Assembly: GCF_018866305.1 (NCBI RefSeq)
Contig: NZ_CP076456.1
Coordinates: 2,604,001-2,668,000 of the forward strand
Reading direction: 5' to 3'
Length of the DNA: 64,000 bases
Source: Arthrobacter sunyaminii
GTDB lineage: Bacteria; Actinomycetota; Actinomycetes; Actinomycetales; Micrococcaceae
The translations under genes were made by a program, and so were the position numbers. Under the pieces are notes generated by a model. The model made no database searches and was not told the origin of the DNA. It saw only the letters and a program-made list of their open reading frames with translations. Shown in pieces: positions 1 through 8,458 of this stretch (positions within the stretch are counted from its first letter, which is position 1; each line of letters starts with the position of its first letter).

Positions 1-1230
1 GACAGCCCGAAACCGGATGTATCGGGTGGTGCGGCGCCTGAGGCTGCGGGGCTGCGTCCCCGCAGGGAGTCCCGGCGAAAGCCCCGGGAGGCAGGACAGA
101 CGACCCTGGAGTCCCGGGAGAGATCCGCCGCCGTATCTGCCGTCGGTTCAGCTGCCGCCGTTGAGCCGGCTTCGGGCGCCGCACAGGCAACGCCGGCAAC
201 GCCTGCATCTCTGCCAACCGCGCTCCCGGGCAGCGTACGGCGGAAAAACCATGACCTGCTCCTTTGGGGCGTCTTCCTGGCCGTCACGGCTGTCGGAGCG
301 ATGACGTGGGCCGAGATTGATTGGCGCATAACCGGAGCCGTTGCCTTCCTGCTGCTGCTGTCCTTCACTGCCGTCTGGCAATTTTCCTCGGATTCCCCTG
401 CGGTGCATGACGCGGCGGACCAGGCCGGCTCAGAGCACCCGAACCCTTCAGCACCGGTCACGTCAGAGCCGGCGCACTCAATATCACCCGCCCCGGCGCT
501 GAGCACCTCAACACCGACAATCCCGGCACCGGCACCGGCAGCCACAGCGACAGTCTCGGGGCCCGCACCAACCGGGCACGCCTCCGGGACGGACCCGAAA
601 CCTCCGATCACCCGCAAGGAAATGCGCGCGGCCGATCCCACCACGGGGGTCTTGCCGGTGGTTTCGGTTTTCGCCCGCAAGCCCGGCGCGGGAAACAGCC
701 GTCCTTCTGCGCGGCCTGCCCCGGGAGCCCCTGGAACGAAAACGAATGCTGCAACCAGCCCCGGCGTCCCTCTGGCACCCGCAGGACAAGAGCTGCTGGG
801 AATCGATACCGGACAGGCAAAGGCAGGAAGCAGGAAGGCACGGCGGCGGGCTGAGGCTTCGACGCCTGAAGCGACAAAGCCCGCGCAGGCCCCTGAAGCT
901 GCAAAGCCTGCGCAGGCCCCTGATTCCGCAGAGACACGCAAACCCGCCCAGACACTCAAAACCTCCGAAGCCGCCAAATCCTCGGCGTCCTCAGCGTCGT
1001 CCAAATCCTCGGCGTCGTCAGAGTCTTCCGAACCTGCAGAGTCCACCAGGGCAGACAATGCTGGCACAGCAGACCAGAACGGTTCCGGCGACAGCCGCTG
1101 GACGCGTACCTTCGGTCCGCCTGAAACCGGCCAGCTGCCGATCCAGCAGTATGACGCAGCGGCGGCCGCCGTCGTGCCCTCCCAGCCGGAGTCAGCGGAC
1201 CGCCGCCAGCGGAGCCATTCAAGCCTCTGA
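1..1230 (+). CDS. Hypothetical membrane protein, 5' end cut by window
   Basis: The reading frame is open from the first base, so the true start lies outside the window; the ATG at 301 is internal. About 409 residues are visible. The first ~85 are Ala/Pro/Arg/Glu-rich and look disordered. Two hydrophobic segments follow, around codons 86-101 (WGVFLAVTAV) and 110-122 (VAFLLLLSFTAVW), then a ~280-residue tail very rich in Ala, Pro, Ser, Thr and Lys, with short reiterations such as KPAQAPEAAKPAQAPD and Ser-Ser-Ala runs. The likely topology is a cytoplasmic N-terminus, a hairpin of two membrane helices and a long low-complexity tail. I recognise no enzymatic domain or family. It is separated from orn by about 75 bases. 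Confidence 0.6.
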   Translation, partial: DSPKPDVSGGAAPEAAGLRPRRESRRKPREAGQTTLESRERSAAVSAVGSAAAVEPASGAAQATPATPASLPTALPGSVRRKNHDLLLWGVFLAVTAVGAMTWAEIDWRITGAVAFLLLLSFTAVWQFSSDSPAVHDAADQAGSEHPNPSAPVTSEPAHSISPAPALSTSTPTIPAPAPAATATVSGPAPTGHASGTDPKPPITRKEMRAADPTTGVLPVVSVFARKPGAGNSRPSARPAPGAPGTKTNAATSPGVPLAPAGQELLGIDTGQAKAGSRKARRRAEASTPEATKPAQAPEAAKPAQAPDSAETRKPAQTLKTSEAAKSSASSASSKSSASSESSEPAESTRADNAGTADQNGSGDSRWTRTFGPPETGQLPIQQYDAAAAAVVPSQPESADRRQRSHSSL

Positions 1231-1305
1231 ACAGGACGGAGTCCTGAGCGGGACGAAGCGGTTGTCTCGGGCCGGTACCCGGGGGCAGCGCGGTACATTG
1301 GTTGT

Positions 1306-1908
1306 GTGCCAATAACTAATGAACGCATTGTTTGGATTGACTGTGAAATGACCGGTCTGGACATCAAGAATGACGCCCTCATTGAGGTTGCGGTCTTGGT
1401 GACGGACTCCGAGCTGAACATCCTGGGTGACGGAGTGGATGTGGTCATCCGCCCCGATGACGCCGCGCTGGCGCAGATGGGTGATTTTGTGCGAAACATG
1501 CACACCACCTCCAAGCTCCTGGACGAGCTGCCCAACGGGATGACCATGGCCGAGGCTGAGGCCCAGGTCATCGAGTACATCACCAAGTGGGTGCCGGAGC
1601 CGAAGAAGGCCCAGCTGGCTGGAAATTCCGTGGGAACCGACAAGATGTTCCTGGCCCGGGACATGCCGGAAGTCATTGACTACCTGCACTACCGGATCAT
1701 CGATGTTTCCACCATCAAGGAACTCGCCCGCCGCTGGTACCCGCGCGCCTACTTCCAGGCACCGGCGAAAACCGGGAACCACCGTGCGCTGGGCGACATC
1801 GTGGATTCCATCAACGAACTCCGGTACTACCGCGAGGCGATTTTTGTGCCGGCTCCGGGCCCGGATTCGGCGACGGCAAAGAAGATTGCGGAGGGCATCA
1901 AGAGTTAG
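1306..1908 (+). CDS. orn: Oligoribonuclease
   Basis: A 200-residue 3'-to-5' exoribonuclease of the DEDDh family, which degrades the 2-5 nt fragments left by RNA decay and linearised cyclic-di-nucleotides (pGpG). The metal ligands are visible: D12 and E14 in WIDCEMTGLD, D112 in NSVGTDKMFL, and H159/D164 in GNHRALGD. Length and motifs are normal for Orn. The start is GTG at 1306; no Shine-Dalgarno lies upstream, but TACATT (1294-1299) sits a -10-like distance away, so the mRNA may be leaderless. Orn next to a tRNA-His gene is a common actinobacterial arrangement. Confidence 0.96.
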   Translation: MPITNERIVWIDCEMTGLDIKNDALIEVAVLVTDSELNILGDGVDVVIRPDDAALAQMGDFVRNMHTTSKLLDELPNGMTMAEAEAQVIEYITKWVPEPKKAQLAGNSVGTDKMFLARDMPEVIDYLHYRIIDVSTIKELARRWYPRAYFQAPAKTGNHRALGDIVDSINELRYYREAIFVPAPGPDSATAKKIAEGIKS

Positions 1909-1918
1909 CTCGGTCACA

Positions 1919-1960
1919 TTTTGGGGTCTTGGGCGCCAGTTGGTCAGGACCACCCCAAAA
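1919..1960 (+). terminator. Inverted repeat downstream of orn
   Basis: TTTTGGGGT (1919-1927) is complementary to ACCCCAAAA (1952-1960) with a 24-nt loop, 11 bases after the orn stop. There is no U-tract, so it is at best a weak or processed 3' end. Confidence 0.35.
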
Positions 1961-1981
1961 ACCGTGTAAGCTTGATTCCGC

Positions 1982-2046
1982 TGCCTCAGATAAATGAGTT
2001 CGCAAAAACCACTCGCCTGGATTTTGCGAATATGTTATCCGAGGCA
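1982..2046. repeat. Long imperfect palindrome before tRNA-His
   Basis: Arms 1982-2007 and 2022-2046 pair as TGCCTC/GAGGCA, GATAA/TTATC and TTCGCAAAA/TTTTGCGAA, separated by small internal loops, with a 14-nt apical loop. It ends five bases before the mature tRNA and has no U-tract, so a terminator reading is not compelling. It could be a processing element or a small palindromic repeat. Confidence 0.5.
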
Positions 2047-2050
2047 CATG

Positions 2051-2126
2051 GTGGGTATAGCTCAGTTGGCAGAGCGCCTGGTTGTGGTCCAGGAGGTCGC
2101 GGGTTCAACCCCCGTTACTCACCCCA
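2051..2126 (+). tRNA. tRNA-His (GTG anticodon)
   Basis: Full cloverleaf. Acceptor GTGGGTA (2051-2057) pairs with TACTCAC (2116-2122); the anticodon stem CCTGG/CCAGG encloses GTG at 2084-2086; the T-arm contains GGTTCAA. The discriminator is C (2123) and CCA is encoded at 2124-2126. A G at 2050 provides the extra G-1 typical of tRNA-His, pairing with C73. Confidence 0.96.
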
Positions 2127-2154
2127 AGGAGACTGGCAGGATCAGTTTCACAGA

Positions 2155-2190
2155 GGCCGTCCCGGTTCATCGGGGCGGCCTTTGTTGTGT
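2155..2190 (+). terminator. Intrinsic terminator after tRNA-His
   Basis: A ten-pair hairpin GGCCGTCCCG (2155-2164) / CGGGGCGGCC (2171-2180) with a 6-nt loop, followed by TTTGTTGTGTTT. Confidence 0.75.
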
Positions 2191-2296
2191 TTGAACTTAT
2201 GTTTGACTTGTTTATGAGGCCGCCCGGCCGGTGCTGCGGCGGCCCGCAGCACCGCCGCTGGAACGTACTGTGGCCAATCATTGAGGAGGCGCCGCC

Positions 2297-3454
2297 TTGG
2301 AGCGCAGATTGTTCGACGAAGACCACGAGCTTTTCCGTGACCTTGCCAGGGAATTCAATTCCCGCGAGGTCGCTCCCGGGTACGCCAAGTGGGACGCCGA
2401 GCACATGATGCCCCGGCAGCTGTGGAAGGCTGCCGGGGAGCAGGGACTGCTGGGACTTGCCGTGCCGGAGGAGTTCGGCGGCGCCGGCATGCCCGACTAC
2501 CGCTACCGCGCCGTCATGGACGAGGAGTTCGCCAAGGCCAACCATCTCGCCGTCGGCCTCGCCTTCCATCTGCATGACGATATGGTCCTCCCCCACCTGC
2601 TGGCGTACGGTTCCGATGACCTCAAGGAACGCTGGCTGCCGGGGATGGTCAGCGGCGACACCGTCACCTCAGTGGCGTGGACCGAACCCGGCGCCGGCAG
2701 CGATCTGCGCGGCATCCGCACCAAAGCTGTGCGTGAGAACGACGGCGGCTGGCGGCTGAACGGCCAGAAGACTTTCATCGGCAACGGCATCAGCGGCGAC
2801 GCCTCCCTGGTCCTGGCCCGCACCGACGGCGGAACCGGCCGCGGCACCAAAGACTCCTTCAGCATGTTCATGGTGGAAAAGACCGAGGGCTACAAGACGG
2901 GCGGCCAGCTGGACAAGATGGGCCTGAAGGCCTCCGACACAGCCGAGCTGTTCTTCGATGATGTTCATATCCCCGAGGGCAACCTCGTGGGCGAAGTGGG
3001 CCGCGGCCTGGAATACGCCGCCGGGCAGCTCCCCCAGGGCCGGCTGGCCATCGCCGTCGCTTCATCCGCCGTTGCCCGGCAAATCTATGAAGCCACCGTT
3101 GAGTACACAAAGAACCGCAACGCCTTCGGTGAGCGCATTGCCGATTTCCAGAACAGCCGGTTTGTCCTGGCTGACATTGCGACCGAGGTGGAAGTCACCG
3201 AATCCTATGTGGATTCGGCCATCCTCGCCTTCAATGAAGGCCGGCTGGACGCCGTCTCCGCAGCGAAGGCGAAGCTCTGGGCCAGTGAACGGGTTCAGTC
3301 CATCACCGACCGCTGCCTGCAGCTGCACGGCGGCTACGGGTACATCCTGGAATACCCGGTGGCGCAGGCCTTCCTGGCCGCCCGGCTGCTGACCATCTTC
3401 GGGGGAACCTCCGAGATCATGCGCGAAGTCATCGGCCGGCAGATCACCGCCTAG
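2297..3454 (+). CDS. Acyl-CoA dehydrogenase family protein lacking the usual catalytic Glu
   Basis: A 385-residue flavoprotein of the acyl-CoA dehydrogenase family, most like the long-chain (LCAD) branch: FAD-contact motif WTEPGAGSD (128-136), a C-terminal LQLHGGYGY block and NRNAFGER. In this family the base that abstracts the alpha proton is either the Glu of an EGT motif near the C-terminus or the Glu of LPQERL. Here these read FGGTSE (G369) and LPQGRL (G248), so neither Glu is present. The protein may use another residue, act on an unusual substrate, or be catalytically weak. The start is TTG at 2297 with a strong GAGGAGG at 2283-2289. It lies 58 bases upstream of def without obvious functional linkage. 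Confidence 0.88.
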   Translation: MERRLFDEDHELFRDLAREFNSREVAPGYAKWDAEHMMPRQLWKAAGEQGLLGLAVPEEFGGAGMPDYRYRAVMDEEFAKANHLAVGLAFHLHDDMVLPHLLAYGSDDLKERWLPGMVSGDTVTSVAWTEPGAGSDLRGIRTKAVRENDGGWRLNGQKTFIGNGISGDASLVLARTDGGTGRGTKDSFSMFMVEKTEGYKTGGQLDKMGLKASDTAELFFDDVHIPEGNLVGEVGRGLEYAAGQLPQGRLAIAVASSAVARQIYEATVEYTKNRNAFGERIADFQNSRFVLADIATEVEVTESYVDSAILAFNEGRLDAVSAAKAKLWASERVQSITDRCLQLHGGYGYILEYPVAQAFLAARLLTIFGGTSEIMREVIGRQITA

Positions 3455-3512
3455 CCTCTCCCCCGGTACACAGACAGCAGCCGGCACCACCCACCCAACA
3501 GAAAGACCAGCA

Positions 3513-4085
3513 ATGACCGTCCGTCCCATCGTTATCCACGGCGAACCCGTTCTGCACCGCCGAGCCGCTCCGGTGGAAAAGTTCGACGACGAACTGCGCA
3601 CCCTGGTGGCCGATATGTACGAAACCATGGACGTGGCCAACGGCGTCGGGCTGGCGGCTACCCAGGTTGGCGTGGGGCTGCGCCTGTTCACCTTCGCCTA
3701 CCAGAACGACGACGACGCACCGGACCGCGGCGTCGTCGTCAATCCCGTGCTCATCACGTCCAAGGTGCCTGGCTCGGCGCCGGACCCGGAGGACGATGCC
3801 GAGGGTTGCCTGTCCGTCCCGGGCGAGAACTTCCCCGTCAACCGCGCCGAGTGGGTCAGGATTTCCGGTTTCGATGAGAACGGAGCCCCGCTGGAATTTG
3901 AGGCCACCGGCTGGTTTGCCCGGGTCCTGCAGCACGAGTACGACCATTTGGACGGCAAGCTGTACGTGGACAAGCTCAATGACCGGTGGAGCAGGAAGGC
4001 CCGCAAAGCCATCAAGGCTCACGGCTGGAATGTTCCGGGACTGACGTGGATGCCCGGAGTGGATCCGGATCCTTTCGGCCACTAA
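3513..4085 (+). CDS. def: Peptide deformylase
   Basis: Removes the N-formyl group from nascent proteins; a metal (Fe2+) hydrolase acting at the ribosome exit. All three motifs are present in the 190 residues: GVGLAATQ (44-51), EGCLS (97-101, metal ligand C99) and HEYDH (141-145, two His ligands and the catalytic Glu). It is slightly longer than the E. coli enzyme, with an acidic insertion around 65-95 (QNDDDAPD, DPEDDAEG) common in actinobacterial forms. The start is ATG. It faces gapB across a shared terminator. Confidence 0.97.
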   Translation: MTVRPIVIHGEPVLHRRAAPVEKFDDELRTLVADMYETMDVANGVGLAATQVGVGLRLFTFAYQNDDDAPDRGVVVNPVLITSKVPGSAPDPEDDAEGCLSVPGENFPVNRAEWVRISGFDENGAPLEFEATGWFARVLQHEYDHLDGKLYVDKLNDRWSRKARKAIKAHGWNVPGLTWMPGVDPDPFGH

Positions 4086-4121
4086 GGGTACTCAGAAACC
4101 CGGGAGCCCACACCGGAGCAA

Positions 4122-4163
4122 AGCGAAAGGCGCGTTCCCCGACAGGGAAACGCGCCTTTCGCT
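4122..4163. terminator. Bidirectional terminator between def and gapB
   Basis: A perfect 15-bp stem (4122-4136 with 4149-4163) and a 12-nt loop lie between convergent genes. The ends read AAAGG/CCTTT and T-rich sequence follows on the + strand (TTGTCTATTTG). Confidence 0.85.
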
Positions 4164-4198
4164 TTGTCTATTTGCCTTGTCTTCGGTGAAGCTCCCGC

Positions 4199-5674
4199 CT
4201 AGATCGAGGCGGCCAGCTCCTCAACGCGAGGGTAGGCCGGCGGATTCACGTGGGCCATTTCCTCCAGTACCCGGATGACCTGGCAGCTGTAGCCGAACTC
4301 GTTGTCATACCAGACGTAGAGGACGGCATTCTTGCCGTTGGAGATGGTGGCCAGTCCGTCCACGATGCCGGCCCGCTTGGACCCCACGAAGTCGGTGGAG
4401 ACAACCTCGGGAGAGTCGATGTAGTCGATCTGCTTGTGCAGGTCAGAGTTCAGCGATGTTTCCCGCAGGAAGGTGTTGATCTCTTCCTTGGTGGTGGAGG
4501 TCTCGAAGTTCAGGTTCAGGATGGCCATGGAGACGTCGGGGGTGGGAACCCGGATGGCATTGCCGCTGAGCTTGCCTGCCAGTTCCGGCAGCGCCTTCGC
4601 AACGGCCTTGGCGGCACCGGTTTCGGTGATCACCATGTTCAGTGCAGCGGAGCGGCCGCGGCGGTCACCATTGTGGAAGTTGTCGATCAGGTTCTGGTCA
4701 TTGGTGAAGGAGTGCACCGTCTCCACATGCCCGTGGATGATTCCGTATTTGTCGTTGAGCACCTTCAGGACCGGCGTGATGGCATTGGTGGTGCAGGAAG
4801 CCGCGGTGACAATCAAGTCATCATCGGAAATCGATTCGTGGTTGATGCCGTGCACAATATTCTTCAGGTTGCCCTTGCCCGGAGCGGTGAGCAGGACGCG
4901 CGAGACTCCCTTGGCGGACAGGTGCTGGGACAGTCCCTCTTCGTCGCGCCAGCGGCCGGTGTTGTCCACCACCACGGCGTCGTTGATGCCGTAGGCCGTG
5001 TAGTCCACAGTGGACGGATCGTTGGAGTAGATGACCTGGATCAGGGTGCCGTTGGCCAGGATGGTGTTGTTTTCCTCGTCGACAGTGATGGTTCCGTCGA
5101 AGGCACCGTGGACGGAGTCGCGGCGCAGCAGCGAAGCACGCTTGACCAGGTCATTTTCCGCTCCCTTGCGGACAACGATTGCCCGGAGCCGCAGGCCCTG
5201 GCCGCCCCCGGCATGGTCGATGAGGATGCGGGCCAGCAGCCGGCCGATCCGGCCAAAGCCATAGAGGACGACGTCGGTGCTGGTGCGGTCGTCAGCGCCG
5301 TGCTTGCCCGCCACATCGGCCAGCTCGCGGCGGAGGAAATCCATGAGATCCACGCCGGCGCCCTCTGCCTTGTACTTCAGGCTCAGGCGGGCCAGGTCGA
5401 TGGATGCGGCGCCCAGCTCCAGTTCAGTCAGTGCCTGCACCAGCGGGAACGTGTCAGAGACCGGCAGTTCAACTTCATCGATCTGCCGTGCAAAGCGGTG
5501 TGCCTTGAGGATGTCGATGACGGAACGATTGACCAACGGGCGGCCGTACACCGAAGTGACCACACTGTTTTCCCGGTACAGCCGCCCGATCAGCGGAATC
5601 ATTGCCTCGGCAAGGGCCTCACGGTCCATCCATGTATCCAGGCAGGCATCGGAGAACTGGCTCAAGATTTTCAC
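4199..5674 (-). CDS. gapB: Glyceraldehyde-3-phosphate dehydrogenase, long GapB type
   Basis: Interconverts glyceraldehyde-3-phosphate and 1,3-bisphosphoglycerate. At 491 residues it is ~150 longer than glycolytic GapA because of an N-terminal helical extension (1-130) with no cofactor motif. The Rossmann motif GFGRIGR is at 139-145 and the catalytic Cys is C294 in AASCTTNAITP. This architecture matches the ~480-residue GapB of Corynebacterium, which serves gluconeogenesis with NADP(H); assigning that direction here is inference by family. The start is ATG, with AAGGAAGTG just upstream on the minus strand. It is monocistronic, with 116 bases to the upstream MFS gene. Confidence 0.92.
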   Translation of the reverse strand: MKILSQFSDACLDTWMDREALAEAMIPLIGRLYRENSVVTSVYGRPLVNRSVIDILKAHRFARQIDEVELPVSDTFPLVQALTELELGAASIDLARLSLKYKAEGAGVDLMDFLRRELADVAGKHGADDRTSTDVVLYGFGRIGRLLARILIDHAGGGQGLRLRAIVVRKGAENDLVKRASLLRRDSVHGAFDGTITVDEENNTILANGTLIQVIYSNDPSTVDYTAYGINDAVVVDNTGRWRDEEGLSQHLSAKGVSRVLLTAPGKGNLKNIVHGINHESISDDDLIVTAASCTTNAITPVLKVLNDKYGIIHGHVETVHSFTNDQNLIDNFHNGDRRGRSAALNMVITETGAAKAVAKALPELAGKLSGNAIRVPTPDVSMAILNLNFETSTTKEEINTFLRETSLNSDLHKQIDYIDSPEVVSTDFVGSKRAGIVDGLATISNGKNAVLYVWYDNEFGYSCQVIRVLEEMAHVNPPAYPRVEELAASI

Positions 5675-5790
5675 TTCCTTTTCTCAGCCGGCACTGCTTT
5701 GTGCCGGTTGGTCGTCCCTCCAAGTGTATTAGGACACACTTGCCGCACCGCTTTGTTGAGCGAGATGTTTGTCACACTGACATGTTCGGG

Positions 5791-7074
5791 TCAGTGGACC
5801 TCCAGGGTTTCGTCAGCCGGTTCGGGCTCCAAGTCTTCGAGATCCCTAATCCCCCGCAGCGGACCGAACGCTGCAACGGCCGGAGCCAGGAACGCAATCG
5901 CCAGTCCGGTGAGGATGGCCCCGCGGATTCCCAGGACTTCCACGAGGAAGCCCCCGATGACGCCGGCAACGGCCAGCATTCCCCAGGTCACCATCCGGGA
6001 CGCAGATCCCAGCCGGCCCAGCATTCCGGGCGGGCAGACCCGCTGGCGGAAGCTGGTGGACACCACAACGTTCATGGAGATGGCATATCCGGCCAGGAAG
6101 AGCCCGGCGAATCCCGGCAGCATTCCCCAGTCCGGCGTCATCAAAAGCAGGCTGGAATAGCCGGCTGCAGCGGGCAGCATGGAGAATCGCCACACAGTTC
6201 CCGAGCCCCAGCGCTGCGTGACGTGCTTTACGGTGAGCCCGCCCAGCGTTCCGCCCAGCGCGGTGGATGCGGTCAGGAATCCGAGCATGGCTCCGGATTC
6301 GCCCAGTGTCCGCACCACAAGGATGACCATGAGGGAGACTACGATTGCGCCGCCCAAATTCCAGAGCGCACCGACCAGCAGGATCGCGCGCAGCGGAGCT
6401 GTGCTGAAGCTGTACTGCAGCCCCTCTTTCATGTCGCGGAAGATCCTGCTCCCGCTTTTTTGCGGAGTGGCCGCCTCCTGAACCTTGAGTGTTGCCACCG
6501 AAAGCAGCGATGCCGTGGATGCGGCCACCTGCAGCAGGAGCGAGTTTGATGCCCCCCAGACAGAGGTCAGCCAGCCGCCCAGACTCCGGCCCACTGCGTC
6601 CGCTGAAGCAGCGGAGCCGGTCATGAGACCGTTGCCCTCGATCAGTTCCTCACGCTTGACCGCCCGGGGAACCAGGGCCGACTCCGCCAGCATGGAGAAA
6701 ACGGCAGCCAAGCCGGACAGGAAGGACACCACGAAGAGTTGGATGACAGTGAGCCGGTCCAGCCAGAACGCCACCGGCAGGCTAATCAAGACGGCTATCC
6801 GTATTACCAGCGCGGCCATGACTACTGGTTTGCGGCGGTAGCGGTCCACCAAAACGCCAATTGGCAGTCCAAACAGCAGCCACGGCAGGAACCCCACGCC
6901 GGACAGGGCAGCAACAGCGAAGTCCGAGGCGTCCAATTCGACGGCGGCGATGAGAGGCAGCGCCACAGCGGCAACGGAAGTGCCAAAGATGCCGGCGGTC
7001 GAGGAAATCCATAGGGCGCGGAAGTTCGCATTACGGAGCACCAGCGGGCGGCGTTTTGTCGTAGTTCTGGACAT
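5791..7074 (-). CDS. MFS transporter, DHA3-like
   Basis: A 427-residue integral membrane protein with about twelve hydrophobic segments and the MFS loop motif (GLPIGVLVDRYRRKPV) between helices 2 and 3. It resembles the enterobactin-exporter/MefA branch (DHA3) of drug and metabolite exporters; the substrate cannot be read from sequence. I place the start at ATG 7074 (MSRTTTKRR). The longer open frame to 7326 would run through the RNase P RNA gene and encodes a non-hydrophobic, unlikely extension. No regulator adjoins it. Confidence 0.85.
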   Translation of the reverse strand: MSRTTTKRRPLVLRNANFRALWISSTAGIFGTSVAAVALPLIAAVELDASDFAVAALSGVGFLPWLLFGLPIGVLVDRYRRKPVVMAALVIRIAVLISLPVAFWLDRLTVIQLFVVSFLSGLAAVFSMLAESALVPRAVKREELIEGNGLMTGSAASADAVGRSLGGWLTSVWGASNSLLLQVAASTASLLSVATLKVQEAATPQKSGSRIFRDMKEGLQYSFSTAPLRAILLVGALWNLGGAIVVSLMVILVVRTLGESGAMLGFLTASTALGGTLGGLTVKHVTQRWGSGTVWRFSMLPAAAGYSSLLLMTPDWGMLPGFAGLFLAGYAISMNVVVSTSFRQRVCPPGMLGRLGSASRMVTWGMLAVAGVIGGFLVEVLGIRGAILTGLAIAFLAPAVAAFGPLRGIRDLEDLEPEPADETLEVH

Positions 7075-7186
7075 TGCCACAGAATAGTCGCGCAGTTGCC
7101 GGTGCGCCTGCATTGCGGACCGCTTGTGCAAATCCTGCGGAAAAACAGCGCCAAATCTTGAGACACTGTTGCCCCCGGGGCTGTTT

Positions 7187-7598
7187 GAGTGGACGGGCTG
7201 GCCGATAAGCCGGGTTTTGTATCTCCGGTCCGTTACCGGGCCGGAGGCGGCAATCATCCATCTGGGAACGCCGTTGCCGGCGCCCTCAAGCGGCCTACCC
7301 GGACGCATCGGGCGAGCAGCCCTCAAACGCGTCCTGTATGGCCTTGCTCCGGGTGGGGTTTACCTAGCCGCTCCGGTCACCCGGAACGCTGGTGGTCTCT
7401 TACACCACCTTTTCACCCTTACCGAACAGACAGTGTTCCAAGCGGATCACCATCAACGGCGGTTTCTTTTCTGTGGCACTGGCCTGCGGGTTTCCCCGAG
7501 TGGGCGTTACCCACCACCCTGCTCTGCGGAGCCCGGACTTTCCTCGGTGGCTCCTTTAATAAGGACCCAACGCGATCGCCTGGCCAACCCGTCCAGCC
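7187..7598 (-). ncRNA. rnpB: RNase P RNA (class A)
   Basis: The catalytic RNA of ribonuclease P, which matures tRNA 5' ends. On the minus strand the conserved GAGGAAAGTCCGGGCTCC lies near 7520-7545, followed by the CACAGAAA box, GGTAAGGGTGAAAAGG, and at the 3' end ACAAAACCCGGCTTATCGG. The outer helix P1 pairs GGACGGG (near 7588-7594) with CCCGTCC (7191-7197). The ends are estimated from P1. It lies between the MFS gene and the divergent yaaA. Confidence 0.95.
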
Positions 7599-7666
7599 TC
7601 AATGCTACCGTCTCCGGCGGGTTGTTCGGGTTCAGTGCCCCGGCCGGGAGGCTCACACACCTCGCG

Positions 7667-7672
7667 TAGGAT
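7667..7672 (+). promoter_or_regulatory. -10 element for leaderless yaaA
   Basis: TAGGAT ends six bases before the GTG at 7679, and no ribosome binding site lies between. This is the spacing expected for a leaderless transcript; no clear -35 is visible. Confidence 0.4.
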
Positions 7673-7678
7673 TAATTG

Positions 7679-8458
7679 GTGTTGATTTTGCTCCCGCCCT
7701 CTGAAGGAAAAACCGCCGCCGTCTCAGGTCCGGCTTTCGACCCCGACAAGCTGCATTTCCCCGGGCTTAACGACGCCCGCAAACAGGTCCTTGAAGCCGT
7801 GGCGCAGGCCAGTGCTGCGGCGGACGCGCACACCGTCCTGGGCGTCGGCCCGTCACTGGCCGCAGAGGTGCAGCGCAACACCGTCCTGCAGGATCAGCCC
7901 TGCGCCCCGGCACACCGCATCTACAGCGGAGTGCTCTACGACGCCCTGGGCTACTCAACACTGACTCCCGCCCAGCAGCGCACTGCGGATAGCTCCGTCA
8001 TCGTCATCTCAGGATTGTGGGGGGCGCTGGGATTCGGCGATCCGATTCCCGCTTATCGGTTGTCCATGGCGGTGAAGCTTCCGGAAACGGGCAAACTCGC
8101 TTCCTTCTGGAAACGCCATTTGACGCCCGTCCTGAACGAGTATGCGGCGGAACAGCTGGTGGTGGACTGCCGTTCCAGCACCTACGCGGCTGCGTGGGCG
8201 CCGGAACCGGCTCGGGCAGCGGCTGTGAACGTCTTCCAAATTCGGAACGGAAAACGCACCGTTGTTTCGCACTTCGCCAAGCACACCCGCGGCGAGCTCG
8301 CGCGTCATTTGCTGACCCGCACCGGCGCCGCACCTGAGACGCCGGAACAGCTGGTCGCCGCTGCCGCCGAGAAGTGGGAGGCAGAGCTGGTGCCGGCCAC
8401 GGCCCGGAAGCCCTTCCAGCTCAACCTCATCCTTCCCGGGCAGGAAGCCGCAAACTAG
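7679..8458 (+). CDS. yaaA: YaaA family peroxide-stress protein
   Basis: A 259-residue member of the YaaA/DUF328 family. In E. coli YaaA limits intracellular free iron during hydrogen peroxide stress. Family blocks are visible: N-terminal LILLPPSEGK, YSGVLYDALGY, VISGLWGALGFGDPIPAYRLSM and VVSHFAKHTRGELAR. Possible starts are TTG 7676, GTG 7679 and TTG 7682; GTG 7679 gives the family's usual N-terminus and sits correctly behind the TAGGAT element. It ends in a 4-base overlap with the convergent RNase H gene. Confidence 0.88.
   Translation: MLILLPPSEGKTAAVSGPAFDPDKLHFPGLNDARKQVLEAVAQASAAADAHTVLGVGPSLAAEVQRNTVLQDQPCAPAHRIYSGVLYDALGYSTLTPAQQRTADSSVIVISGLWGALGFGDPIPAYRLSMAVKLPETGKLASFWKRHLTPVLNEYAAEQLVVDCRSSTYAAAWAPEPARAAAVNVFQIRNGKRTVVSHFAKHTRGELARHLLTRTGAAPETPEQLVAAAAEKWEAELVPATARKPFQLNLILPGQEAAN

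Noticed and set aside
17..304. Open frame MYRVVRRLRL... on the + strand at the window start
   Set aside because: Another + frame is open from base 1 and continues into the membrane protein with hydrophobic helices; this one is Arg/Pro-rich and out of frame.
4250..6160. 636-codon + strand open frame opposite gapB
   Set aside because: It is antisense to a gene with complete GAPDH motifs and ends antisense to the MFS gene; Asp/Gly/Val-rich shadow composition.
7075..7326. N-terminal extension of the MFS transporter
   Set aside because: It overlaps the RNase P RNA gene and is not hydrophobic or MFS-like.
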